Origin: Monarcha castaneiventris obscurior
Taxonomy: Eukaryota > Chordata > Aves > Passeriformes > Monarchidae
Assembly: GCA_026261815.1 (NCBI GenBank)
Contig: JAMPIT010000476.1
Location: forward strand, 3,127,501 to 3,191,500
Direction of reading: 5' to 3'
DNA length: 64,000 nucleotides
Shown here: positions 53,261-64,000 of the stretch, piece after piece
Layout of the letters: each line of letters starts with the position of its first letter
Position numbering within the stretch: the first letter of the stretch is position 1
Notes under the pieces: generated by a model
Told to the model about the DNA's origin: nothing
The model's input: the letters and a program-made list of their open reading frames with translations, nothing else
The model's database searches: none
Made by a program: the position numbers and the translations under genes

Positions 53261-55367
53261 TTATTAACTACAGCACTACACTCATTCTTTCCTGAGTCAC
53301 AAGCACTGTGTGTTCCCTCAGAGATTCATATTAAAAACAAACAACTAAAAAACTATGTAGTCAAGTAATGAATCCAACAAATGCTCTCATCACTGACGCT
53401 GTAAATTGGGTGATCATGAATGAAAGAATATTTGTTTCAGCGTATTATTAAGAATCAGATGGAATTCAGCATGGTTAAAGGGAGCTTTTATGGGATTTGG
53501 TGCTAAATGAAACTTGGTGTGCAGGTGTGTTTGCACAGCCAAGGCTCCCCGTGTGAGACAGCAGGCACACACTGGCAGGAAGCAGTGCAGCAACACCAGT
53601 GGGCCTGGCAGCAGAGGCATCCACATTCCCCTGATGAAAACATGGGAATGAGTGTGCTGAAGGGAAAGGGCAACTCATTAACAGAGTTAGAGGAGCTTCG
53701 TAACCTTGGGGGCTGTGGGCAGGGAACCAACAAGAGCAAAACACATGCTCTCAAGAACCCACGTTTGAGTAATTCTTGGTTTGGCACAGCATAAGGCACA
53801 GCTCCAAACATACACAGATGAGTATTTGAGCAAACCTTAGTTCCTGTAGAATTTGGCTGACAGAAGCTCACATCACAGAAAAATTCAGATAAATGTCCGT
53901 GCATTTCCTTATAGAATTTCTTATATGGCAGTTTTGCAAGAGGGCTCTTTAGTTTGTTGAACATAGATGGGCAGCCCACCAGCATCTAAATATTTCTGCC
54001 ATAGTTCCCCAATTACTTGCTGTCTAAACACAGTACTTAGGAAACATCAAGTCAGGACAGGAGAAACTATGGAAATGGTCATTCAGAGACACACCAGAAC
54101 AGAAACTGACAATTTCAACTACATAATGGGGTTTTTATCACCTCAATTTCCCATCTGAAACAAGTGATTTGCACCAATAGCTGTCATTACTATTTTGACC
54201 ACATTCCATGTTTTTATTTTGGGTTATGAGTGCTTTGCCAAAATTCTTTCAGCAATAGCTATTAACCCTAAGAGAGAAGTTAAGTCTTTACTGAGGATGC
54301 AGAAAGAGAATCAAGGATATAAACAGTCTAATAATTTTTGTCCATGTATTTTGAAACTTTATCAGAGATCTGTTAGAGGACCAAGAAACTTTAACTTTTC
54401 TAGCACCCTGGAGGGTTCTGATGAAGACCAAAGCCACCTAAAAATTGTCAGAAGCCCACCACTGCTTTTCATCTTTGTTGTAAAAGCATTTTCCTTGGTG
54501 AAAAGATATCACTTCATCTTTCATGTAAAGTCTATTTTTGGTTTTGCTTGTTTGTCTTGTATGTGTTTGTTCATTGTGTTTTGGTTTGATTTTTGAGTTT
54601 GGTGTCTGTTTTAACTACACACTACAGGCTTTGATTGCTCTCTAAATATTATTAAGCCAAGCTTGTTTTCTGTCACAGTTGTTGTTCCGCAGTCTCCATA
54701 GTAAACACAGTCGGGTACTTTAAAAAATGTAACCAGAAAAATAAGAAAGAAATCTAATTAAAATCTTTCATCAAGCATCATTGATGTGTTAGATGGTGTT
54801 TGCCAGATACCATCAGTTATTCATTTCATTTTAACCAAATAACAAATAAATCAAGGATTTATGGTGAAATCCCTCATTCAGGAAGACAGACTCTCTAAAT
54901 TTTAGAACAAATATTTATCCTAAACACCCAGCAGTTTTGTACGTAGGAATATACTTTTTTTGCTGAAGTTTGAACAAACATCTATTTTACTTATAGGAAG
55001 GTTCTAGTCAAATTTTACAATGAATATTACACAACATTCACAAAGTTACAGGCAACACAGCATCCAATATTAAGGACAAGAAGCCCTATTTTCTACTAGA
55101 ATTTTTTTCCAATGATGTGGGTATTGATTATTTTGACAATTATCTTTAGTCCTCTCCCTTTAAAGTAAGATTTTACAAAAATAAGCAGAGCATAACCTGA
55201 AATATAAATAACACACCCTAAATCTATAGCACTTTTTCCCCAAGAGAAGATAACTAAATAACATTCAGTGCAACTTAAGCAGTCTAAAGTTGTAGAGACT
55301 GCCTTTTTTTTCTTAAAATAGAAAATGGACGTGTGCCACAGTTTACTCCATAAGATAAATAAACACC
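53261..55367. other. Unique DNA, no recognisable gene
   Basis: The segment 53,500-53,985 is GC-richer and carries frames of up to 160 codons on the - strand, overlapped by frames on both strands and without domain signatures. A chance by-product is the simplest reading. Confidence 0.5.
54536..54606 (+). repeat. T/G-rich low-complexity tract
   Basis: Irregular TTTG/GTTT-type text with very few A or C bases. It creates the hydrophobic end of a chance 133-codon frame (54,195-54,596). Confidence 0.6.
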
Positions 55368-55437
55368 GTCTCCTTTTGGTAAGAATGCCTATTCTGAATG
55401 GTAATGCAATAGAGATGATGTGATTAGGAAATAGATT
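55368..55437 (+). repeat. 70-bp inverted repeat, left arm
   Basis: These 70 bases match the reverse complement of 57,308-57,377 at 66 of 70 positions with no gaps. Similarity ends abruptly on both sides. The arms are about 1.87 kb apart. I do not recognise the sequence as a known repeat family. It could be the terminal repeat of a DNA transposon of about 2.0 kb, although no target duplication is visible at the outer edges. It could also be two opposed copies of an unrecognised repeat, or a local inverted duplication. Confidence 0.8.
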
Positions 55438-57307
55438 AGGAAATGGAAAGTGAAAAGTAATTTATAGCATAGGTAATCAGCTCAAAGAAAACAAACAATA
55501 CATAGACAAGAAGCAGAACTCTTTTTTAGGAACCAGTAATATTTATAGTATTTATCTGCTTAGCTGGAAATTTACTCAAGCTGCCCTGCCTCATGAAATC
55601 TTCTGTTCTGGCTGTGCCAAAGGCTTAAAGCAGCCACTTGCTTTGCTCTGTCTGCTTTTTGCTCATGTTCACACTAAATGAACACCAACCCCTATTATGA
55701 CCAGGCTGGGCTTGTCCTTCATAGCTGTGGGTGAAGGTCAATAGAACCCTAATTTCATGTACTATTGTGGAGAAATCCAACAAGTTCTGGGCACACTTCC
55801 AAAACTGCAGAAGATTTTCCTCTGTGCTACTTTACATCAGCTGGTTTAAGTCTTTGGTTTTATTTGGCATTTCTTCTGATAAATCCTTTTGAAGTAAAAC
55901 TTTACAAAATAGATTTATTCTTCAATGTTGCCACCTTATTTGTCTTTATCCATCCTATACAGACCATAACAAAGTAAGTCCTACTTGCACTGGATTGAAA
56001 AGAAGTCACTTCTTTAGTCACAGAAAGAGAAAGCAACAGAGAAGCTCAGTGAGAACCAGAATGTCTAACAGTTTTGGCAAGAGATTCTCTACTTGCCTTT
56101 GCTTTGTGCCAGTTCTTGGACATTGGGAACTCTACCTTGCAATGGAAATCTACCCACGCAGCAACTTCACATCTGCTCACAGAGCCCTGAAAGCACTCAA
56201 CACCATGAATGACTCCATTAAATTAATTAAATCATCAATATGGTTAAAATTAAGTCTATGCTTCAAGGGTACTGATGAATTAGATCTTAATCCAAAGTCC
56301 ATGAAATGCAACAAGAGTTTTCAGTTTCACTTCAGAGTGCTTGAGCTTCAAAGTGCTTTGGATTTTAAGTGCTCTCATCAACAAATTTTGAATGTTTCCT
56401 GACAAAACATATGGACATTGTACCTTTTTAATGTTTAGCAATTTAGCTTCTGTTTACCAAAAATTTCAGGGTGGATAATCACAATCAACATTTACAGCAG
56501 GAATTCCCCCTGGAAATGCAAAGTTAAATCCCTGACAGGTTTTGTGTTCTGTCTATAAAGAAAATAAACAAAACCCTCACTCCCCCTCCATGAGATACAC
56601 TATGCTTATTATCTGTGAACTGGCAAACTCTCAAGTGCACTAGTACCCAATCTAGTGTTGGGCCTCTTTGTTTATTATAAATCCAACCCTTTCTACCTCA
56701 AACCCATCTCTCATATAATGAAGCAAATTGCCTGTTGGCAGTTTAGGATTATAGTCTGCTGCATTACCTATCAATAGTAATATTAACCACTTTCTTTTTC
56801 ACAGCTCTTCCAGAAGACTAATGAAGCTTCCCTTAAAGCAAAATTTCAGATTTCCTTAACATTTCTCTCCTTATGTTGTCCTTAAGGCTGTCAATTTTGT
56901 CCAATAAAGATGAAAAGGGACAGAAAACCTCCCTGTGTTCACGACTCTGCTGTGAATAATGTACTGGAACCACAATCTTGAACCAAGCTATTTTTGAGAT
57001 TCATTTTCCTGCAATTAAACACTATGAATCTGTGACACTGGCTTGTCTTGCAAATCAAATCTTACATAGGTGAAAGCTCTTTGCCAGTCCAAGAGTACCC
57101 TTTATAATCTGATTCATTATTATATTGAAGATGCTGTTACACTTGTTACTGCAATAAAGCTTTCTGATTATAACACCCTATGCTTTTCACTATACATACA
57201 GCCTTTTTTTCTGATTAGAGATCCACCACTACCCTACCCATAATTAACATCAAAAGAACCCAGGCTTTATTTTTTGTTGTTAATACAAACTCATGTGCCA
57301 CTAAACA

Positions 57308-57377
57308 AATCCATTTCCTAATCACATCATCTCTATTGAGTTACCATTCAGAATAGGCATTCTTACCCAAAGGAGAC
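57308..57377 (-). repeat. 70-bp inverted repeat, right arm
   Basis: This is the reverse-complement partner of 55,368-55,437. The four differences are a T/G near the outer end, two adjacent changes in the middle and an A/G near the inner end. It lies about 460 bp left of the solo LTR at 57,838 and outside it. Confidence 0.8.
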
Positions 57378-57832
57378 TGGCATTTCAAAGAATATAGGAT
57401 TTATCCTATTGAGAGATCCCCATGGGGATGACAGTGTCAGATACATTAATGTAAATAGTAGTAGCCACAATTCCAAAATTAAGACTATTTCCTGGCCATT
57501 TGTACTCTAATTTAATAGTATCTTTATGAGAAGTTTTGGTCTCAGTGCACAAGGGTGTGTTCCTCTCCAGATTGTGGCTACTCTTATTTATGCCAATGCC
57601 ACGAGGCTCGATTAGTTTTTATTTCATTGTTTTTTCTTATTAAAACACAGTTTATGGCAAAAACATTTCACAGTCACATCTTCTATGCTATCCTGCAAAT
57701 ATTAAGCCACTGCATATAGTGTTACTAACAAATACATATTTTAAGAGGATTAAATAAAAAAGAGATCTCAGGCTGGTTTTAATGAGGTCTGGGACTACAG
57801 CTTTTAAACAGAACAGTTCCCATTTTTTCTTA

Positions 57833-57837
57833 CAAGT
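57833..57837. repeat. Target-site duplication, left copy
   Basis: CAAGT directly precedes the TGT terminus of the LTR and is repeated exactly at 58,350-58,354. A further CAAGT occurs a few bases later at 58,358-58,362, so the right-hand flank is slightly ambiguous. Confidence 0.75.
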
Positions 57838-58349
57838 TGTCCTGGCCTGCAGTGTGTTCCATTACCATCCCCATGAGCTGCTGGAACGAGGTGGGGCAGT
57901 GTTTCCTTGCCTCCTCCCTCCGGACTATCTCCTGTTAATGAGCCATCAACACCTGGCCTCATGGCTCATCATCCCATTGTGAGATGCTCCGCCCAGAAGG
58001 AGGAACCAAGCATTCCATCCTGGGTAAAATCTGAGATTCCAAACACCACAGACACCCTTTCCACTGGACCCCCAGAGGACAGGAGCTACATAGCCACCAC
58101 TCGACGTTCTGAGGAAGAGCAGCCCCTTTCTACAGGATCAGCACTTCAACAGAACCACATCCACCACTTCAGGAGGATGCAGCCACCATCTTATGGGACT
58201 GCTACCACCACCCTGACTGACAGGGTGTCAGGTTGTATCCTGACCCTGTCAGCTTAAACCAGTGTTTTCTGCCATTTTTAATTTCCCTATGAAATTGTTA
58301 TTCTGACTTGGTGCCTCCCACTGGTTTGTTTTCAAACACACAGTGTACA
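57838..58349 (+). mobile_element. Solo LTR of an endogenous retrovirus
   Basis: A 512-bp element starts with TGT and ends with ACA, as retroviral LTRs do. It is flanked by identical 5-bp copies of CAAGT at 57,833-57,837 and 58,350-58,354, the signature of integrase-mediated insertion. It is clearly richer in GC than its surroundings and contains a GC box (CTCCGCCC, about 57,987). No gag, pol or env lies on either side, so it is a solo LTR left by recombination between the two LTRs of a provirus. A 5-bp duplication is common in ERVL-type elements, but I do not name a family. The orientation is inferred from the general resemblance of its 3' part to avian LTRs. The open frames inside it are not genes. 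Confidence 0.8.
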
Positions 58350-58354
58350 CAAGT
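58350..58354. repeat. Target-site duplication, right copy
   Basis: CAAGT directly follows the ACA terminus of the LTR and matches the left flank exactly. Confidence 0.75.
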
Positions 58355-58901
58355 ACACAAGTGAAATCCCACAATGACACACCACACAGAAACACAAATG
58401 GGGCCATGTTGCTGTTGAAAGTCAACAAGTCTGAGAGACAAATCTCATTTTCCAAGTCTCATCTGAGCTCATACAGTCCCAATCAAGTACTTTGTATCCA
58501 TATTAGGTCACATTTTGTCAAATAATAGTGCAGCACTCATATGCTAAGCAAGACATCTTCAATTCCTTCTCCAGAGATATCCCCTTCAATAAATTCTACT
58601 CCTTTAGTAAAACCTGTAAAAAAATGAAAATAAATAAACAAACAAAAAGCCCCTGCAACAAAACAGTTTCTCCTTCAAAACTTTGTTTTCCTCAGGAGGA
58701 ATGGAACTGAAATCCTTCCTGTGTAAATTCCTCAGCTCTGTGGAATTTATCCACAAGATCAAAGATATTTTTTGAAACTTAGAAGAACCTCCCATGTGTG
58801 TTTACAATTTCTTTTTTTTGACTTACATCTGCTGAATGGAGCAAATCTTTTATTGTAACCTAAAAATGTCATTTCTAACTGTGTCACTATTGTTTCTGCA
58901 G

Positions 58902-59073
58902 TTCAGTTCACCTGATGCCTTTCCTGAAAGGTCTGTTCCTGTTAAAGATAATAGCAAAATCCTATATGACATCACTGGGACAAGGATCAGATTTGATACA
59001 CTGTTAAAAACAGTGGAGGAAAGGATGGATTTAATAAGACTCTGCTTGAAAAATAAGAAAAAGGAAAAATCCA
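58902..59073 (+). CDS. Candidate internal exon, unidentified
   Basis: A good acceptor (cactattgtttctgcag) precedes a 172-bp segment ending at a donor-like GTATGT (59,074). One frame is open and encodes FPERSVPVKDNSKILYD, then RIRFDTLLKTVEERMDLIR and a lysine-rich end. The composition is coding-like, and a short helix is suggested near the end. It competes with the - strand candidate at 59,387, whose 3' UTR would cover it. Confidence 0.25.
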
Positions 59074-59386
59074 GTATGTCCGTAATATAAATGATTCTCA
59101 TATAGTAGAAATATCACCACTTATTCCTATTTAAATGTTTCAAATTCCTTCTAATAAAAAAATTATTTCAAAGTGTCAAACACTTCCAAATACACCAATT
59201 GTTTCCAAAACTCTGAGTTCCAGCACACAGGGGGTGTAAAGGCTTTTGCTAGCATGAGAATAAATTAGCTGCATGTGCCCATGCCATTAATATTACAAAG
59301 GCTCCAACTCAGATGTGTGCGAAACATTTCAATTCCAAAACATAAGCAGTCTGTTTGCCACACAATTACACTGCCCAGTGGCTTTC

Positions 59387-59650
59387 TTAATGAACATCTA
59401 ATAATTCATAGATTCGGCGAACAGCAGTGATTGTTGTTTTGTTGGGATCTCTGTGGAGAGTGTTAATTTCTGTCATCTTTAATAACTCTTTTATGGTTAT
59501 ACAGAAGCATCCAGAGTGCTCAGGGTACAATACCAAAACTGAAAGTGCTCCCTCTTGTGCTGGTTGCAGTTTCATTTCCAAGTCTAAACAGGTTTTCCGC
59601 AGCAGACACAACCAAAGCACCTTCAGTCCATGTTCTCTCATTATATGCTT
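59387..59650 (-). CDS. Candidate 3'-terminal exon, unidentified
   Basis: On the - strand, after an acceptor-like ttgtagtttccag (ending at 59,651), 87 codons are open to a TAA at 59,387-59,389. The peptide includes REHGLKVLWLCLLRKTC, EMKLQPAQEGALSVLVLYP and a C-terminal TAVRRIYELLDVH. A - strand AATAAA (58,849-58,854) lies about 530 bp downstream and could end a 3' UTR. No family was recognised. The opposite-strand candidate at 58,902-59,073 would lie in that UTR, so both are unlikely to be real. Confidence 0.27.
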   Translation of the reverse strand, partial: KHIMREHGLKVLWLCLLRKTCLDLEMKLQPAQEGALSVLVLYPEHSGCFCITIKELLKMTEINTLHRDPNKTTITAVRRIYELLDVH

Positions 59651-60323
59651 CTGGAAACTACAAGTCAATGGCTCAGCCATCACCTAACTGCTAACATAAA
59701 TAGGATCACTTTTAAACTCCATCTAGCACAAGTATTCTTTGCAAGGAAAACCTAATGGTGTTTGCAAGGAATGAAAAATGAATTGTTTGGGAGCTCCACA
59801 TGCACGTGGATTTCACTGTGCTGCATTTATTGAATGACACCTTGATCACTGTCAGTAGGTAGCCTTAATGGAGTCATTGATTCAAATCAGTTAGGATTTC
59901 ATACTTAAATTCTATTTCCTCTATCCCAAGGAGGGATTGAAATCTCCAGCCATTACAAGCATTGAGCCATGAAATCTATACTCTATTTCCCCCAATAAGA
60001 AAAGGTCTCAGTTGTCTAGATCAGTAATAAAATTCCCTAAGCCTCCAATTTCCAGATCAGCAATGGGGGACAATTCCATCAACCTGCATCCTCCACACTT
60101 AGAGCAATGTCTAAGTTTATGATTGACAGACAGCTGCAGGACCATTTAGTGCAGAAAAAGTTATCAGCTCACAACTTCACTCTCCACAGAGTCCTATCAT
60201 CTAATTATCAGCCTCCAGGGAGCTTTCTCTCAAAAGTTACTTTCCTAGCTGAAACCGACCCCCCTTCCCCCCACAACACACAACAAGGGGGGGACTGTTA
60301 AGAACAAAAAAGCTCCAAAGCTT

Positions 60324-60338
60324 AAAAAAAAAAAAAAA
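60324..60338 (+). repeat. Poly(A) tract, 15 nt
   Basis: An uninterrupted A run about 30 bp to the right of a C-run/G-run pair (60,259-60,293). Confidence 0.8.
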
Positions 60339-61087
60339 GTTTAGAAAATGACAATCAATAGAATGGAAAAATCTCATCTTGAATTATTGAAATCCACACT
60401 CAAAGGATGCCATAAGCAGGTAATTTAATGTAATCACTTATGAATACTTTAAAACATGAATTTGAGTCCTACTTCTATTAGTCTTATTTGAAGCAATAAA
60501 AACTAAAGCTGCCCTTCAAATTACCCCAGCAGTGCTCACACTAGATAAGCAATGTATATATACACCATCATATTGCCTATGAAATTATTTAACCTAAAGG
60601 TCAGCTTCCATTCAGCTTTCATAGTGGGGTAAATGTGAAGCTAAACCATTCATTTCAGCAGTATTTGTCTACATTTATAGCTGCACAATTCACTAGATCT
60701 GAGCTCACTCTAGATCTGGGTCTGCTAAGGCTTTAATTTGCTTGATCATTTGAAGAAACTACACACTAAGAAATTAATAAAAACCTGTCCCACTGCTACA
60801 AAACACAAGACCTACCCTTACAGCCCTTGTTTTGATGCCTCAGGTTTTAACTTCTATGTTTTTCAAATCCTGTACTGCTTAGAGTGTAACTCTGAAGTTT
60901 GTTGTATCCTGTTAATTTCTGCTCTCTCGTGCTAGGCAGACATAACAAAGCCTCTCCGAGCCTGCTCTCCAAGGACACTCAGACTGTCCTAGGCCGAAAA
61001 AGTATAAACCAAAAGCCTCCAAAGGGGGGGCAAGCTTGGGGAAATTATATAATTAACAGAAGCTTTAATTGGATAATTAACCCTGAT

Positions 61088-61113
61088 ATGCAAATGAACC
61101 AAACCTATATAAG
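61088..61113 (+). promoter_or_regulatory. Octamer plus TATA box of the LTR promoter
   Basis: A perfect POU-factor octamer ATGCAAAT (61,088-61,095) lies 10 bp upstream of TATATAAG (61,106-61,113). This close octamer-TATA arrangement is known from cellular promoters such as those of immunoglobulin and histone H2B genes. Transcription would be expected to start about 30 bp downstream and run rightward. Activity is inferred from the motifs only. Confidence 0.5.
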
Positions 61114-61189
61114 CAAGAAGAACTCCTGACCCACGGTCCATCTTGGCAGTAGCCTCTGGCTCCCAGGGGGTACCTTTGAAGGCCCTTTG

Positions 61190-61195
61190 AATAAA
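61190..61195 (+). terminator. Polyadenylation signal in the LTR
   Basis: A canonical AATAAA lies about 77 bp downstream of the TATA box, followed by a T-rich stretch. This matches the R/U5 boundary of an LTR. Confidence 0.5.
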
Positions 61196-61271
61196 TACCT
61201 ACCTTTATTCCCTTATTCTTGTCTAGTCTCTGTTTTTAGGTGGCCATCTCAGGCATCAGTTTCACATCTGT

Positions 61272-64000
61272 GATTATCTTTCCTAAAAGCTTTTGAATCA
61301 GCAGACAGTGGTGCAACCCAGGTCAGCAAATCAGTGCAACTCCTCCTAAGCACTGTAATCTAAGACAAAATTGCTTATGAATTTGACTTTTTCAAGATTC
61401 AAAATTAGAGCAAACTAACACAGAAAGAGCCATTTATCAGCAACAATCTGCTTCCAGTCACCAAGAGAGGCACAAGAATGGTTTAGAACCAAAGGGGTGA
61501 AAGAGGCAATTTTACATTCCTGGCACTGATCTTACCACGTACTTTAACCAGCATATAAACAACACTCCTGCTTCCAGCAATGGGCAAGACTTTCAGTTCT
61601 TACCTCCAAGGGCTTCTGTGAGCACTGAATTTTCAACAATCAGCTCAGGAATAAGGTTTAGAATCTTTAATGATTTGGCTTTACACAGGAGCACACACAC
61701 ATTTAGAATACCTACCCAATTTCCATCTGAGTAGCATTTCTAATTTGTGTATTCTACATTCTTGACATGAAGTCTAAAGCTCACTATTTTTTCTCCCTGC
61801 TTTGCTCTTGACCAATAATCAATTTTTCCATTAAAATGCTGATATTCTTCAGTTACCACTTCACTTTGACAATATTCTGGAACACAACTGTAGCCACGAC
61901 TTATCTCAACAGGGTGATAGGTTGTCTTGCACTGTTATCACTAATGAATTGAGTTCATTATCTTGGAAGAGTAATAGTAAGAGTGCAAACATGTTAACTA
62001 AGCCATTCTGCTTCACTTGCAACATCATGTATCATTCTATAATAATTCCGTGTCAAACATCCTACCAGTGAAACTGCAAGACACCAACACATAATTTCAG
62101 TATCATTACTCCTGTAAGTACGAACATGTATTTAATGTACAATCCTCTCTAACTCCCCCATTCCAATGGTCTACAGATGTCACAGAGCTATGAGAGTAAA
62201 AATAACCATATCCTAATTAGGTTTAAATTACCCTGTTTTACTTCTCCCACTAAGAAGCAGCTCCTATTATCAGTCCTGATTCAGCCATCATTCATGTGAA
62301 GTTTCGTTTGCTCACAAGAGCAGACTCTGAGCTCAGGGCTTCTGCTCAGGAGTCATCCTGCCACAGATGATCCAGGGCACCTAAAGACAGGCAAGAACTA
62401 CTCAGTAGAGCGCCTACCTGCACATGCAATAAAATATTTACATTATGCATTTATTATGGTATAGCAATTCACAGCTCTCACTAAGCTCATATCTACTACC
62501 TTTACAGACATTGTATGAAACAGATACCATACATACTCAAAAATTCCAAGCTTAGGTAGAGAAAACATCAATCTTAACCAAGAAATACAAATAAAACTAT
62601 TTTCAATACCAAACACGTTTGAAAGGCTGCCTATATGGATATACATACAAAATTGCCCTCTAAAAAGGGCTGTTTTTTAATAGCACAAGATCACCTTTTT
62701 ATATTATTTGGCGGAAGTGTGAGGCTACAACACCCAGGTATCTGTCTGCAAGATACTAATTGAGTACATACCAAAAAAAGATCCCTGCTACACACCAGAT
62801 CCTTTTGGTAAGTGATGAACATTTGTCCTCATAAGGTTTTGCCTGTATCACTACAAACTTTCATTGTCACAGGCTCCCAAAGGTCTCTTTTACAGACACT
62901 AAATCCATCTGGTCCACTGTTCTGAGACTGCTATGAAACAGAGGGAGCAGCTGTCCAAACAGCCCATCCCAGAGTCTGAATGTTGTGGTGGCTCTTGCAG
63001 CAAAAATAAGACAGAGAGGTCTGCCCGCCCAACCTGCACTTGGGAGGAGCTGTCAGAGGCTTATGCCAGTTTTTATAACCACCCATCATGGCAAGTTAAA
63101 TTTCGAAACCTGACAATTTCTTGTTTAAGTGTTCCATTGGGAAAAACCCAAGCAATGATGTGTGCACAAAATAATCACTAAGTGACAACTGACACCCCAG
63201 GACACTGCCCTGAGTACTCCAGCTGTGACTGCAATCACATGTAGTTATTATTCACTCTGGGCTGTAAACTAGGGATAAATACATATTCCATCTTTATAGT
63301 CAGCATTTAACATAGCCAGGCTCTGCAGCATGCCTTGGCACTGGTCCTAGCAAGAGCAGATAGAGACCATCCACAAGCCCTTTCAGGTTTCTTAGAGATG
63401 ACATTCCCCTGGGGAGCATCCCATAACCCGCTCTAACCTGAGCCATGTTCCAGCTGCATGCACCACTCCAAATCTGAAATTCTTTCACAGCAGCAATGGC
63501 TTATTCAAACTGAGTACACTACAGTGCAGTTCAGTAGGCCTCTGCCATTTCTCAGCTCCTTAAAAATTTAAACTCTGACTCACTCAATATGATGGTTATA
63601 AGGCCTTGCTCTAATAATGGCAGAAGTATTAGCAATCTGTTTCAAAAAGGTAAGTTTCATTTTATTTCTCAACATTTTATAGCTAAGATAATGAATTTTC
63701 AACAGCAGGACTGCACTGTGTATTCATTCTTCAATTGCACAAAAGTGACAGTCACCTTTGGCTTCTCTAGTGTTGCTACATACTTTTAAAATTGTTTCCA
63801 GAGGGAAGAAAAAAAGAAAATTTCAAAATCACTTTGAAAGAGGACAAACTCGAATTGTAAGAGGATCAGAATACTTAAAAGTTTTTAAATAAAAACATAG
63901 AAATACAGATAACAGGGATAGAAATACTGTCTTCCTACTCCACTTACTCCAATTCTACAGGAAGAATCAATGTCTTCTTGTATAAACTAGGATGAACAAC
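61272..64000. other. AT-rich DNA without recognisable genes
   Basis: Nothing recognisable. An 82-codon + strand frame at 62,933-63,181 starts in GC-richer sequence and has no known domain. A small perfect stem GCCCT/AGGGC followed by T-rich sequence (62,655-62,678) looks like a bacterial terminator but has no such meaning here. Confidence 0.6.

Larger units (their letters stand above)
60903..61266 (+). mobile_element. Second solo LTR, intact-looking promoter
   Basis: A segment of about 364 bp has the order of parts expected of a retroviral LTR: an AT-rich U3 with a POU octamer (61,088-61,095), a TATA box (61,106-61,113), a poly(A) signal AATAAA (61,190-61,195) and a T/C-rich U5. With termini TGTATCC and TTTCACA, the 5-bp flanks are tttgt (60,898-60,902) and tctgt (61,267-61,271), one mismatch apart. 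An alternative 3' end after GGCATCA (61,258) cannot be excluded. No internal retroviral coding sequence adjoins it. It is unlike the LTR at 57.8 kb in sequence, so it represents a different family. Confidence 0.7.

Noticed and set aside
53503..53985. 160-codon - strand frame
   Set aside because: Cysteine- and serine-rich text without domain features, in GC-richer DNA with open frames on both strands. Read as a composition effect.
55995..56402. 135-codon + strand frame inside the 2-kb inverted-repeat interval, considered as a transposase remnant
   Set aside because: No acidic-triad pattern, zinc finger or helix-turn-helix similarity was seen, so it does not support the transposon reading.
57907..58257. 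116-codon + strand frame
   Set aside because: It lies entirely inside the solo LTR and is produced by its GC-rich sequence.
60287..60300. G-rich tract followed by TGTTAA, considered as a retroviral polypurine tract and LTR start
   Set aside because: No LTR-like sequence follows, and the text does not match either LTR in the window.
62655..62678. Stem plus T-run resembling a rho-independent terminator
   Set aside because: The window is eukaryotic, and the five-base stem is within chance expectation.
1..64000. tRNA, rRNA, snRNA and CRISPR array
   Set aside because: No tRNA A/B-box pair, no U6- or 5S-like text and no regularly spaced direct repeats were seen on reading either strand.

Overview
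This window looks like vertebrate nuclear DNA, most likely from a bird. It is AT-rich and poor in CpG. It has no long open reading frame, operon structure or recognisable gene, and it carries short tails of CR1-type LINEs plus two solitary retroviral LTRs. I did not recognise any protein in it. It reads as intergenic or long-intron sequence, and songbird origin is only my impression from the LTR text.

Layout. Positions 1-10,100 are AT-rich and unannotated apart from simple repeats and a 24-bp tandem duplication near 9,108. A compact CpG-rich, homeodomain-site-rich patch lies at about 10,120-10,460. From 10,461 to 55,000 the sequence is again mostly unique. It contains a CR1 3' end on the + strand (to 18,686), a CR1 tail on the - strand (about 20,100), several microsatellites and homopolymers, and a GC-rich patch at 53,041-53,260 with a perfect MEF2-type site and an E-box. 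The 55-61.3 kb stretch is the most structured. It holds a 70-bp inverted repeat (55,368-55,437 and 57,308-57,377, 66/70 identical), a solo LTR with a perfect 5-bp target duplication (57,838-58,349), and a second LTR with an octamer-TATA promoter arrangement and a poly(A) signal (about 60,903-61,266). From 61.3 kb to the end nothing stands out.

Possible exons. Several short open segments are flanked by splice-like signals and have coding-like composition. The best are 42,549-42,742, 40,173-40,251, 11,424-11,582 and 59,387-59,650 on the - strand, and 30,598-30,733 and 58,902-59,073 on the + strand. None could be assigned to a protein family. Their reading phases do not join into one transcript, and a window of this size is expected to yield such segments by chance. 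They are given low confidence. I see no evidence of genes working together here.
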